Source: Glycine soja (Eukaryota > Streptophyta > Magnoliopsida > Fabales > Fabaceae). Taken from it: 64,000 nt of DNA. Of this stretch, positions 38,537 to 51,200 are shown in pieces. Where the stretch lies: NCBI RefSeq assembly GCF_004193775.1, contig NC_041010.1:43513562-43577561 (forward strand), read 5' to 3'. The translations under genes were made by a program, and so were the position numbers. Under the pieces are notes generated by a model. That model made no database searches, was not told the origin of the DNA, and worked only from the letters and a program-made list of their open reading frames with translations. The stretch's first letter is position 1; every line of letters begins with the position of its first letter.

Positions 38537-38810
38537 CCAGTCCAAAATGTAAAAACACATTCCTAAATGCATTTTTTTTTCTTCTAAAATGATTAATCTG
38601 AAAGATAAAAATAAATTCCAAAAGGAATGCATAAAACAACTTGAAGGTGCAGGAAGCAACAACCCATTTGTTTAACCAGTCCAAAATGTAAAAACACATT
38701 CCTAAATGCATTTTTTTTCTTCTAAAATGATTAATCTGAAAGATAAAAATAAATTCGAAAAGGAGTGCATAAAACAACTTGAAGGTGCAGGAAGCAACAA
38801 CCCATTTGTT
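38537..38810 (+). repeat. tandem duplication, about 139-bp unit, two copies
   Basis: Copy 1 (38537-38675) and copy 2 (38676-38810) both begin CCAGTCCAAAATGTAAAAAC and end AAGCAACAACCCATTTGTT. They differ by one T in a T-run and by two substitutions (AATTCCAAAAGGAATGC versus AATTCGAAAAGGAGTGC). High identity points to a recent duplication. Confidence 0.95.
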
Positions 38811-41800
38811 ATGTAGACCGAGTGGAGCTTGTCCAAAATATCTTTATTTGTTAGAACTTCATAGAATGTAACCTTTCTTGGGACAATTACTTAGTTATGG
38901 ATTAAGCAATTTGCAATAGCTTTACTTTAGGGATTGTTTAATTCATAATTGTATGAGTATAATTATGAAATGGTTTATTCATAATTTTTCACATAAAATT
39001 ACAGATAGATAGAGCAATCCAAAATATATATGCTATTATAGATGGCTTAATCCGTAAATTGTATTTGGATAATTATGAATTGACTAATCCGTAAATTGTA
39101 TCAATAGCATTATATAACGATTAATCTGTGATGCAGTTAATACAATTATAGACTAATCTATCTGTAACAGCAGTTATTTTATTTTGTTGAAATATTCATT
39201 TATACGTCGGAGGCTATGGATGCATAAGATGGCTCTCTATCGTCAATGTAAGTGACGCTCCAGTGGCCTATGGGGTGTGATGCGTGAAACAAAAAAAAAG
39301 GGAAAATAGGGTATAGAGGCATTGAGAGCAACGAAAATTATGAGTGTGGCGACACTAGGAGGATGAGGTGCAAGAGTATGAAAGAAGCAGAAATAGAATG
39401 GGGGTAAGGGGGTGTGGAAATGCCAGAACAAGAAAAATTATAGGTGTTAAGGTTTGTATAGATGAGTTGAGTGGCTAAACAAAATTGGGGTTCAAGCTAA
39501 AAGAGTCACCCAAGTGCTTTATTATTTCCAATGAGATGCACCAAGTAAAAAATGGAATGCATTTGGTAATTATGTTACAATTTTCCGCCAATGCAGATGG
39601 GCCTTAAAATAGGCTTGATTATCCAATTTACCTACTCTACTAATACGTGAAGGAATGTTCCAACTCTTGTTGCAATTAGGATTGCCAATGAATTACTAAA
39701 TTAGCCAAGTTTGTGATTTTACATATTTGACTAGTTTATGAGATTTATTACCATATTTAATTAAATAATCTTTAAAAATGTGTATACAAAATATTAACTC
39801 AATGTGTCAATACAACCCAAACTACTGTTGATTCATTCTGTAGGCGGATTGAAGGATTAAATCAATTAACTCAACTCAACATGTTTTTATAAGTTAAGTA
39901 AGTTAAGCCCTATTAAATTTAAATAACTTGTTAACTTATTTGAAAAAACAAAAAACAAAAACAAAATAATCAATGGACTTTTTTTAAGCAACCTGTGAAC
40001 TTTAGATTGAATCAATTTTGATAGGAGAAAATAAGTTTGATTTAGCTTAAGCCATTATGAAAACTAACTTCGATTAACTAAGAAAATAAATAATTTATCA
40101 ATACAAGAGTCAATATCACACATTTATTTATGGTCAATAATGATGTGTTATGTCAATAAAAATAATTAAATAAATTCATTTTTATGAGTTTGAACCTTGA
40201 AAATATATACGATGGAGATAAAGCTTGAAGTTTTGAGAGATCCACCTCATGGTGTAATTAATTAGTGAATGCAAATTGATATTAAAATTAATTAATAAAA
40301 AGAAAAAGAAGAACATATTACGTTGAGGAGAAGGACAGAGTAGTGGTGTGCACTTGAAAGAGAGGAGGAGGCACGAGGGCAGAGGTGTAGGACCATTATA
40401 ATTATAAAGGTAGTGATGAAGAAGAGAAGCATGTGTCGTGCGTGCATAGGATAGAACTTAGGATCCTTTTATTTGAGTTAAAAGAAAAAATAAATAAAGT
40501 GAGAGTAACATTTTCATATTCTATTTTAATTAAAAAAATTTATCTCAATTCAGTCTTATTTAATTTCTTTTGCCTATATGGAAGGACCCTGAGGAGTCTT
40601 TGGTATTGTTCCATTCTTAGCTTGTTTGCAAATTACAAGAGAGAAAAGAAATATTAGTTTTATTGTATGAGACAGTTGGTATGCGCTGTAATTGGTGTGC
40701 GTCGGTCATACTCTTGGTCTTGGCTTTCTCTGCTCAGCTTAGTCAGTCAGTTGGAGACAGCTGCGCCTACCCCACCTGCCAGATATGTTATTCATTCATT
40801 CACAATTCCACATTTCCTATTTCTTCTTCACTTTGCTCTCTTTAAAACACCCCGCATTCTTCACTATATCACCACTTTGCCATTCCGTTCATTTCCATCT
40901 GACCCCACTCGCTAACCTTATCATTCCGCATCCTTGTTTTCATACAAACTTTGGATTATTATTTTCACTAACCACTAGTTTAAAACTCTGCAAACATAGT
41001 GCCAGAGTAGTTTTATAACTAATTAACAGCATGTTACTTTCAATGATATCTATCACAGAATGATGATAAGCATACTAGGTCATCTTGAAAAATTATGAAC
41101 GTACAGGTTTATTATTATCATTTCAATAAGGTAAAGAGAGTTTACGACAAAGTAGTTTTTTTTTTTTCTTTTCAAAGTTAACAACATGCAAGCATCTTGG
41201 GGGATTCAGGGGAGTAACATCCATCCTCTGAGATCATTATACCAATTTTTATGCATCTGGTAGATCCGATCCCATAGGTTTTTTGGGCCGCTTAGCTTGT
41301 ACCTAAAGCCAGCAAAGGGATTTTTTGTCCCCTAGAGGTGTCCCTAACCTAGTATCCAGAAATATTTTTTCTGTAAAACTTTTGTGGCAACACTTTTATA
41401 GCTTTATTGTCTTCTGTCTTCTTTTTTTCTGTTTTAAGTTGAGGGATTACATTTGACTTGATAATTGATATATAAAATATATGCGATATTAGAAAAACGA
41501 GAAAGAAAAATAATTATATATTTTCTCAATATAAAATATTAGATACCCATTTATTATTTATGCATCTTTCTTCCAATTGATTGCGTAACAAATTTTGCAT
41601 AGTAAAAGAAAAGGTCTTTTTACTGCTGTTATGACAATGAACAAAAATAATTGCTGACAGAAACTGGTGACAAATTTTCTAAAATTCTCATCTCTACCCA
41701 ACAATTGATGCCTTCATTTGCATTGTTGGTTCAACGTCTTCTCCACTCCAATATCTCCGTGTGACTCGCATTATTCCGTCCTCGTCTTCTCCAGCAAGCA

Positions 41801-42062
41801 GTCAAATATGGACGATCCTTTGAGTATTGTTTGCCTTAATTACCATGTTGCCTCCAAATATGTGTTAGAAATATTTAGTTTAATTTGAGTTTATATAGTA
41901 AATTAAAAATAGAGAAGTGAGAGAAAATCATAATTGTGCTTAGATCTATTGGGTACTATAACCCTTTTTTTTTTTTCTTTCTAGAGTGAGAATAGCATTT
42001 GCCTACCCTCACATATAATTATTAATAGATCTGCCACTATCCAGCAGTTTCTTCAAGCGTTG

Positions 42063-42105
42063 TGAATGCCCTTCTTAGCACAAGTTAAGCATAAGAAGGC
42101 ATTCA
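42063..42105. other. short inverted repeat (hairpin)
   Basis: TGAATGCCCTTCTTA (42063-42077) pairs with TAAGAAGGCATTCA (42092-42105), with one bulged C and a 14-nt loop. Weaker pairing (TTCTTCAAG... with ...GAAGTGG) extends outward for about 10 more bases. It is too short to call a microRNA precursor. Confidence 0.45.
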
Positions 42106-43531
42106 AATGAAGTGGCTAGGCTATTTGGAGGGACGTTAATTTTGTACTTGTATTTATGGGAAGTGATAACCGATAAGGTAGCTAGCTAGATGGCTGTTAT
42201 ATATCCTTAGAAGTGAGAAACATGAGGGTTGGTATCTGCTTAGTATCGATAGCATTTTAGGAAATAATACTCCAAATACTACGTACATAAATTTAGAAGC
42301 ACTGCTTCAGTGCTACTAGCTAGTAGTCTTTGCTTTTGCAATAGATACCAATACGCAGGCTGCTCCTTGAATAGGAAAAGTTTAGACGTAAAAATTTTAA
42401 GTCCAATAAACTAAAAGTTCACTAGGTCATTAGGTGTGTGCTTATCTAAGAATATCTCAATAATCTCTATATCTTTCCTTTTTGCTGGAAGCAATTTGCA
42501 GAGAGAAATAGATCTTTTGGATCGGATTGTTGATTAAGGGACCATATAATTTTGGATTCTAATATAGAGAGATGTTGACACATTGAGATCTATATCAAGT
42601 ACGTAGGACCACTAATTAATTTAAATCATAAGAAGCCGTCTCCTGGGTTAATTATCCAACGATCGTAATTTTGTGAATGGGTATAGTAATATATGTGGTA
42701 ATTTCAAAAGGAAAAATTGTGCTATATACCAAAGTTCCCTTGCCAAAACCTTTCAAAGATTTAGATGCATTTAATGCAAATGTATATACAGACCCAGCAT
42801 ATACCTCAACTAATTAAGGTTTTGGTTCCAAGACATGCATGCCACTTGCAACAGATCTAGCTAGTTGTCCATTCCAATTCGCAATTTTATAGAATATGGA
42901 CCATGGAATCTAGGTCCATGTGTGAGCTGCTAAATGGGGTTAAGTGACAATGGACCAAACATGAAAGAAAAATGCTTGTCACAGGTTAGTATCAGAGTGT
43001 AAAATTAATGTGCATAAGTTTCGGTAAAACTAATTACAGTTAAATAATAAAATTTATATAAAAGTGAAATCATATACTTCCTCAACATGAAATTACGTTC
43101 CAGTACAGTTAGAATTAGAGCAATTTACACCTTGGCAACAAATGGCTATGACTGGAGTGTCAACTTACTCCAGGTATACTTTACCACTATGAAATTAAGA
43201 GCCAACAAAAAGCCAATCTTAAGAAAGCTGTACCTTTCTTGAATAAGTTAACCCTCCAAAACATCAAATATATTGGGTTTCTGCATGAGAGATTAAACAT
43301 CCGTCATGTAGGCCTCAATATCAAGAAATAATGTGTACACTACATTGACTAATCATTCCAGACAAGCATGGAAAAAAAAATTTAATCATAAAATTACAAG
43401 TTGGAAGGAAAAATAATTATTCCCACTGAATAAAGAGGTTTTATTAAAATCGGTGAGTGCAAGTATTCCTCTTTATTCAGCAATATGTTTTATGCTACTT
43501 AATGTACTTTAATTTGTGTGATGATACACAT

Positions 43532-44660
43532 AAAAGTACTCTAAGGTTTATATGGAGGGGGAAGCTAAGACAATTCCTTGGGTCGGCTGGCACTACTTTG
43601 CCTTCCGAAAAATTAAAGCAGAAGGAGACAATTCCATTGGAACTCACGTTTGAATTAGAATTTTATGTTAATGCTGTTTTGCCTAAATCAGTATCTTCTT
43701 TTATTGCTTTAATACCAAAGACAGATCACCCTCAGTCACTGTCTGAGTATGGTCCAATATCACTAATTGGAAGCATCAACAAGATCATGTCAAAGTTACT
43801 AGCGAACAGGTTGAAGAAGGCTCTATCTTCAATTATTTCCCCAACTCCGGGAAGACAGATTATGGACGGTGTACTTATCACTAATGAACTGGTGGACTGG
43901 GGCAAGCGTTTCAACAGGAAATTCCTTATATTTAAGGATGATTTCCAAAAGGCTTATGGCTCAGTCTCGCTTGGGTTTCAACGAGAATCGGAGAAACTGG
44001 ATCAAATCATGTGTTTGTGCAACCAAAGTGTCTATTCTAGTGAACAGAAGCCCCATTGCAGAATTTGAAACGGAAAGGGGCCTCAAACAAGGGGACACCC
44101 TCGCCCCTTTCTTGTTTTTGATTGTGGCTGAAGGGTTAGCTGGCTTTTTTAGAAGCGTAGTGGAGAAAGGTGTATACTATACCTTAGGAGATTCTAGCTC
44201 TTTTCGGTAGCAGCGGGGGCTTAACAAGTTTTTATCGTCGGAGCTTAAAAAACTGCGGTTGTCTACTATACCAGAAACACAACGGTGTAGGTTCTTTTGA
44301 AATGCGATGTGCCTACAAAGGTACTTGTTTTTTTCTTGGAGGCTTTTACTAAATAGGCTACCTACTTGTCAACAATTGCAGCATCGAGGCATCAATCTAC
44401 ATCTCTATGAGCTGTACGTCTTGTTATCTGAAGTAGAAGATGTTAACCATCTATTCTTATCTTGTTCGGTCTCTCAACAAGTAGGGTTTAATGTGTTTAG
44501 ATGGTTGGGAGTAATAACAGTACTACTACAACAAATGAATCAAACGTGCGTATGATCAGATGGGGTTTTATTTTAGAGTAGGAAAGTTTCGGAGATGGAA
44601 GACGGTTTTTTGGCACGCAACCTGCTGGTGTATATGGAAAATGCATTTATAAAAGGTATT
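43532..44660 (+). mobile_element. decayed LINE (non-LTR retrotransposon) fragment
   Basis: Fragments in shifting frames match plant L1-type ORF2. At 43680-43975 is the reverse-transcriptase N part (FIALIPKTDHP, SEYGPISLIGSINKIMSKLLANRLK, SPTPGRQIMDGVLITNELV, then a degraded Asp-containing KDDFQKAYGSVS). After a frame change, 43970-44165 reads LGFNENRRNWIKSCV and RGLKQGDTLAPFLFLIVAEGL. Then 44305-44530 reads the zf-RVT part (SWRLLLNRLPTCQQLQHRGI, VNHLFLSCSVS), and about 44600-44640 the tail (FFGTQPAG frame / WCIWK). The YADD catalytic segment is missing, so the copy has an internal deletion as well as frameshifts and stops. It is dead. Confidence 0.85.
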
Positions 44661-47600
44661 CAAGAGCTGAGTTGGCAGTGATTCATGCACAAGAGAAGAC
44701 CTAAGCCAAGAATCCTCTTTGCCAACTAGTGCATCACTACTATAGCAGCAGCTTTCTACATCAGTTAAATGAGACTTTTTACATTGGTGTATGATCGTCA
44801 TCGTAAAAAGGGATAATTATTCTACGACAGTCACATAGACCATCTTAGAATCAGTATATCTCTAAGACAGTCACGTTATCAGGACATTCAGAGTAGATAA
44901 ATAATTTTATCTCTTAGATATGTGATAAGATGTTAGATATATATTTATAGTATGAAAAATATTTGTGAAAAGATATCTTCCCTTCAATGGATATTACTAC
45001 CATGAAGAATTAGTTTTTGGCTTTGACTAAGGATCTGTTCGTTTGTTTTCTGTGAAATATAGTTAGAAATGAATAATAAAAGGAGATAAAAACTTATATT
45101 TTTACACTTTAATTTAATTTTTTTTATCATAATTCATTTTTATTTCATTTTATTCTATTCTATCTAACCAATCCTAAGATACAGAGTTGAAAAAAAAATT
45201 ATGGACAGGGAATGAGAGGTGACTTGTGGGGCTATTACCTATTAGTGATGACCATGACCATGATGCTGATGGATCATCAAATGCTTTGCTAGTAAATGGG
45301 GAGATAACTTAAAGTCGGGTCGGAATACCCTGCAGGCTGCAGATCCAGCGTGATATATGGGTAACTTGGCCCAATCATTTCAATTCGATCTCATAGTTCT
45401 TACAGATAATAATTCATTCACACATCGATTGAAAGAAGAGTGTTTAATTTTAATATGTTATCTGTATCAATTGATTATAGATGATTTAAATATAATTTTA
45501 AGATTATTTATTGAAAAAATCAATAATATTACTCTATGAAATAGTTTACAATTAGATAGATATTCTTATTAAAATTTACAAAGAATAAAACTGCTAAAAT
45601 ATCTTATCAATTAATTATTTAAAATTAAATATGTCTTAAAAACCATTTATTTATTTTTCTGAATGCCAACACAAAATTATAAATAATTATTATTATTTGT
45701 TAACTTCAAATACTTTAGAATTCTCAATATATAATTTTAATTGACTTCAAAGGCTTTTCTATACAAAAAATTGACTTCAAAGACTTACTGTTATTACTAT
45801 TATTTATTTTACTCATTAACAAAAAACTGAAGTGGGTAAGTATACATTCATAATGAATACACTACGGATTATACTTATCTGCAATAATATCACGTTTTTT
45901 TTATTATATAAGATCACGAAATTGTATAAAGCAGGGCATTTTCTTTAAGATTGATATTAAATAAAAGCAACTCGCATGATTAAACTTTTACTATTAATTG
46001 ATTATCCACAATCACCGTTTTAATACGAGATAAGTCAGCACGCCGTGTTTCAAAAATCCGACATCGTGAAAACATCTGTAATGTTCTGAGGGGTCACAGA
46101 TAGAGAGACAACGTGATCACGGAAGATAACTTACGAAAATTATAGTTGTAAACGGAAGTTAGAGTTAATTAGCAGAAGAAACTACAGTTTGAACATTTAT
46201 TAAGAGAAAGAGAAATGCTCATATTCGGTGATTAATTACATTTCCAGTAGAATTTTCTAGGAAAGATATGAAAATTCATAAAAAAGAAGTAAAGATATGA
46301 AAAAAGAAGAAGAATACGGTTTAAACAGTTCATGAAACTGTTTTGAGTGTTTTCTATAATCTTTTAGGAAGTTCTTATAGTTTAAAACTAACAAATATGT
46401 TTCTAAAGTTAAAAAAAGCAAGTCTCCTTATAGACAATGGAATCGAATGGATTGTATTGTAAACTTTAATAAAGTTATTTTAAAATGAAAAAACATTTAT
46501 ATATAATTTACAAACCAGCTAGTAAGATTTATTTTGAAAGTTTTAATAAAGTAAGTGACCTTACAAATTGAGTTCAATCATTTTGTGCATTGTTTGAAGT
46601 TATATTAATCCGGAATTAGTTATAGTGATCAAGAGATTTAATTCAATTGATTCAGGCTGTGTGAAATCTTGTGTTTAATTTTTATAAATAAATAAAAATA
46701 TTAATCCACCGTCCAATTATTTTAACCATTAATTACATCAAACATTGTTATTTCTCTTTATTTTGGTCCTCCCCACCGCCTCCCTTAAACTTTTGACATT
46801 CAAAGATTGTCTTTAATCTAATATGAGTTGAATTGTTTGATGATTTCTTTTAATTTTTTTTCATGCAAAAAATTCAAACTTAGAAATCTTACATAAGAAT
46901 ACAAACTTCTCACTTAAATCAATAAAGTTCGGGTTGCTTTTATATTAGTCTAAAGAAACCTAGTATTATTGGAATTATGAAAATGGAACTTAAATCTAAG
47001 AAAATAACACTAAATCTAAATTTTATCCAACAGAGAAAGGCAAAGGTAGGTAGTTACAGGCGTGTTTTGTTAATGAGAGACGGCCATTGGATAGTTGACC
47101 TTTGACTTCCCTCCAGCACAAGACACTGTTGGCGCCATTCTCCGTTCCGTTTTTTGGCGCTGCGGTTCAAAACCAAAGTGGAGATTGGAGTAGCTGGAAT
47201 AGGGGCAAGTAGGTAATTAAGGAAAGGATATGAGGGTAATAATGCACCCCACACCACACCTCATGTCTCCTCAAAATAATAGAAAGTGCAAAGACGAAGG
47301 AACATAATAATAGTTGCTGCATCATCCACTCTCACGCACCCATGATTGCGCGTGGACACAAACCCACACACATTCACTATTTACTCCTAATCATAGCCAC
47401 GTGGATTACACTCCGGTTCCCTTATGCTCCAAAACCGGTCTACCTCTCTCTCATCGACCCAACCCCCTTGCTATTTTTTTTTATCGTATTCATTCACTAT
47501 GTTTGCAGTATACTTTATTAAATAATTTTATATTTTTTTTAACATAGTAGTAATTATTTTATGCAATATATTTGTTCTAATTGGTCTCTTGTGACCTTCT

Positions 47601-47854
47601 TTTGAATCAAAATTTGTAATAATATGTAACTTTAATCCATAATGGGTAAACCGGAAAAGCTAAATTATTTACCAACATAAATAAATAAAGTAAATTCGCG
47701 GCACATAATTAATATAATTAAATGCATATCACCTAATGGTTCGGATCGAACCAGAAGAAGCATAAGTCGGGAAGGTCTTGGTGATCCGGTTTGAGAAATG
47801 ATATGATATTCTTAAAATTAACATTGAATAATGGAAGCAGGTGGGGGCAGTGTG
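44661..47854. other. AT-rich intergenic region, then promoter of the RRM gene
   Basis: No gene is supported. The segment at 44820-44890 (ACGACAGTCACATAGACCATCTTAGAA and a second GACAGTCACGT) resembles transposon-end text of legumes, but I could not define ends. Sequence becomes less AT-rich from 47050, which is probably the promoter region of the downstream gene. Confidence 0.5.
47398..47403. promoter_or_regulatory. G-box CACGTG
   Basis: Palindromic CACGTG in the context GCCACGTGGA, 450 bp upstream of the predicted TATA box of the RRM gene. G-boxes bind bZIP and bHLH factors and form the core of ABA response elements. Pattern match only. Confidence 0.35.
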
Positions 47855-47861
47855 TATATAA
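47855..47861 (+). promoter_or_regulatory. TATA box of the RRM protein gene
   Basis: TATATAA stands directly before a CT-rich stretch (47880-48060) that looks like a plant leader. This implies a 5' UTR of roughly 360 nt. Confidence 0.45.
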
Positions 47862-48248
47862 TTCATGTCCTTATTATGTGAGGCCCTTTCCTCTTTTTTC
47901 CAACTTTTGCTTTCTCTTCCCTCCCAATTTTCTCTTTCTCTCTCTTTTTATTTTTTTGATCTCTGACCTAATTGTCTCTCTTCTCTTCTCTTCTCATATT
48001 ACCACTCATCTCCAGCCACAACCTAGAGAACACCCCCCAAAATTCAGTGGGTATTTCTCATCTTCTTCTGCCCCCATCACCTAGATCTGTCTGTCTATAC
48101 ACTCATTGTTTGACAAAAAAGAAAATAACACTGGGAAGTTTAGTCATAGCTGAAAGCTGACTCTAGCTAGAGGATAATAATAAGATTAAGATCATCCATC
48201 CAACAAGAAAGAGGAAGTGTGTTTTTGATTGGATCCACAAAATTCAAG

Positions 48249-51200
48249 ATGACTCCAGTTAATTTGGCTGGCCAGTTTGGTGACACAACATACACTAAGG
48301 TGTTTGTTGGAGGCTTGGCCTGGGAGACTCAAAAGGAGACAATGAAGAAGTATTTTGAGCAATTTGGTGAGATCTTGGAGGCTGTTGTCATCACTGACAA
48401 AGCCACTGGAAGATCTAAAGGCTATGGATTTGTATGCTTAATTATCTTCTTTTATTCTCTATCCCTTATCTCTCTATATATATAGCATCATAAATTCTAT
48501 TCTTGAATTATTACTATATACCAGTAGCTAGCTACCTAGATCTCACGTCTAAATGAAGTATATTACATTTTTTTTTTCACTAGCCTCTCATTGGCTTTGT
48601 CAAATTCATCTTCCTTCTTGTGCTAACTATATATGAATTCATGTTTATTAATGATTTCCATTTCAGGTTACTTTTCGTGAACCAGAAGCTGCCATGAGAG
48701 CTTGTGTGGATCCTGCTCCTGTAATCGACGGTAGGAGAGCTAACTGCAACCTTGCTTCTTTGGGTGTCCAGAGATCTAAGCCTTCAACCCCAAAACATGG
48801 TCCGTATATCTTTTATTTTAGCTTTCACAATGTAATTAATAATCTCATCTGATTTGAATTGACATAATGTATAAGATCGATCTCACAAAAGTTACATAAA
48901 ATCTTTTCGTTTTAGCTAGTTAAAGATGCTATCACATTTCTCAAACCATATAGTACTTCACTTATAAGCTCGATAATGGATATTCCTCCCGCAAATTATT
49001 ATTGTGCTTGAGTGAAATCCAAGTCATGATATCTGTGTCGAAATATTCTTTGATAAAAATGGAAGACACACAGCTAAATGGCAGCTAAGCTGCTTGAATA
49101 TTCTTCCAGAGTGGAAAGTTCTATTATGTTTTATCCAAGAGAGAGAGAGAGAGTTTTATTTCATGTATATTTTTCGGAAACAAATGTCCCTAAGAAGCAT
49201 GGAACCAAAGCAGTACGTCCACTGCATTTATTCCCTTTACTTATTTTTCACTAACTGAAATACGTACATCTTACTATATATACATGTTCTTATATATGCA
49301 TTGTATATTATCATTTATTCTGATTACATATTTAACTGAAACAAGCTAGCTAGCGTTTCTTTTCTTCATCATATATTTTGAAATAAATAAATAAAAAATG
49401 ATGACTTAATTAGAGTGTAGGTTGTATTGATTAAGTTAATTGGTGTAACGATATTGGCAGGAGGAGGAGGAAGGAACTTTAGAGTAATGGGTTCTTTCCA
49501 GACAGGATTTGGAGGGGGAGTGGGATCGTCTTTTCCTTCAGCAGCAACCTTCCCTCATTATGCCATCCAGCAAGGGATACCTTATAATGTTTATGGGTAT
49601 GTATGTTTGAATATGCTTTTACTCTTCTCTCTCTCTCTCCTCTACATTCGTACTAATTAAGGTGGGATCATGGCACGTGCAATGCCAACTCATGCACAAC
49701 ATATCATTAACGGGTAAACCAAGCATGCCTTGCCTTGCCTTGCCAGTTCATCTATATTCTTTTATAACAGAATCAACCTCCACCTCCACATGATACCTAT
49801 AGCTAGATAGAGAGAGCTTTTCCGTCAACCTTCTCTCTCTCATGTGCTGGGGGCAAAGAAAAAGGACGATGCATATCTGTAAATCATCTTTGACCTTTAT
49901 CTGTTGGCTAATTAATCAATTGTCCAGATTTAATGTACGCCTTTAATTTCATCAAGGTGGAGTCCTAGCTCCTGCATGTAAAAGGAAATGTTAAACCTCC
50001 AACCTAATACTATTTTGAGTGGAAGGACGAGAAAGATAGAGAGAAAAAGAAAAATAATAGGTATAATATGTTGTGTGATGAAAAAGAAAAACAGAAATAG
50101 CAAAAAAAATAATATGAAAATGAGTTATATATAAAAGAGTGAATGCCTGAGTGGTATAATTTCCATTACACGCGTGTAAACTCCACATGCATGAAGGCTC
50201 CACATTCTGTAATTCATGCACCATACCTGCCCTAGTTTGTCTCATGCATTTTACTTTCTTCAGTAAAATTTTTGGCTAGCTAAATTAACTTCTATTCAGA
50301 TTCTAACCTTTCTCTATCGTTTTTCTTTGATTACTATTTTCAGGTACTCTCCTTACTCGCCGGATTACACTTACCCTACGGTTTGTACATATTTTACTTT
50401 TACTTTTTACTTTTTTCTTTGTCTACTCTATATCTTTTACCTAGGATGCGTTTTCAAGCATAGCTTTTAGGACGCATTGGCTTTTGAACTTTCATGAAAC
50501 CAAACTATTTCCCCTGCTTTCTATATTTCCTTCAAATATATTTAATTGGTAGATATCTAAAAACAAAAATCGTCTTAAACAATCTCCGAAATCGTATAAG
50601 ATATATTCTCTGAATGTTTTTCTTTTTCTCTCTTTCAGTTACCAATTATTCTTGTCTTTTCTGATCACATTGGTTATTCACATTTTATAGGAGTACAGTT
50701 GCAACTTGAACCGCTTGAACTTTTTAAATTTGCTTGAAAGAAATAGTTGATATAGCCTTAGCTATGTTTTTTTTAAAAAAAAAACAAACCTAGTAAAAAC
50801 ATTGGATTGCGTTTCTATTTTTACCTCACGTTAGATCGAATTTCTTAAAATTTTCAATATTTGAAATTTGGCATGTCAACAAATTTTATCATCAGAAAGA
50901 AAATAAAATAGTGATCATATCTTCTGGACTATTCAAAAGTAAATATCATATCTCGTAACTACCAAGATCCATTCCCTATTAGTATTGTAAATATAATGAA
51001 TTTGATTCACATACATGATACATATATTTAGACTTTGGTAGATATATAATAATAGTATTTTTTATATGAAAGTAAAAAAATAAGTATTTATAATTAAATT
51101 TATTATATATAAATAATCAAAACAAAAACACATAAGTCATGTAATTAATTTAAACAATCCTATGGTTTTTTTTTAAAAAAAATCTTAATTATTAATATAT

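Larger units (their letters stand above)
37925..43531. other. long intergenic region
   Basis: The left edge is the eIF3i promoter and leader (minus strand). Further right are a 139-bp tandem duplication (38537-38810), repeats of TAATCCGTAAATTGTAT near 39045-39100, and a short hairpin (42063-42105). A 54-codon frame at 40681-40845 starts with a hydrophobic signal-like stretch (MRCNWCASVILLVLAFSAQL) and two CxxC-like pairs, but has no homology that I recognise and no clear continuation. The segment 41190-41410 is GC-richer but uninterpretable. Confidence 0.5.

Noticed and set aside
43200..43245. AAGAAAGCTGTACCTTTCTTGAA, reminiscent of miR396 and its star strand
   Set aside because: The match to the mature microRNA is incomplete and the two halves are too close to form a normal precursor.
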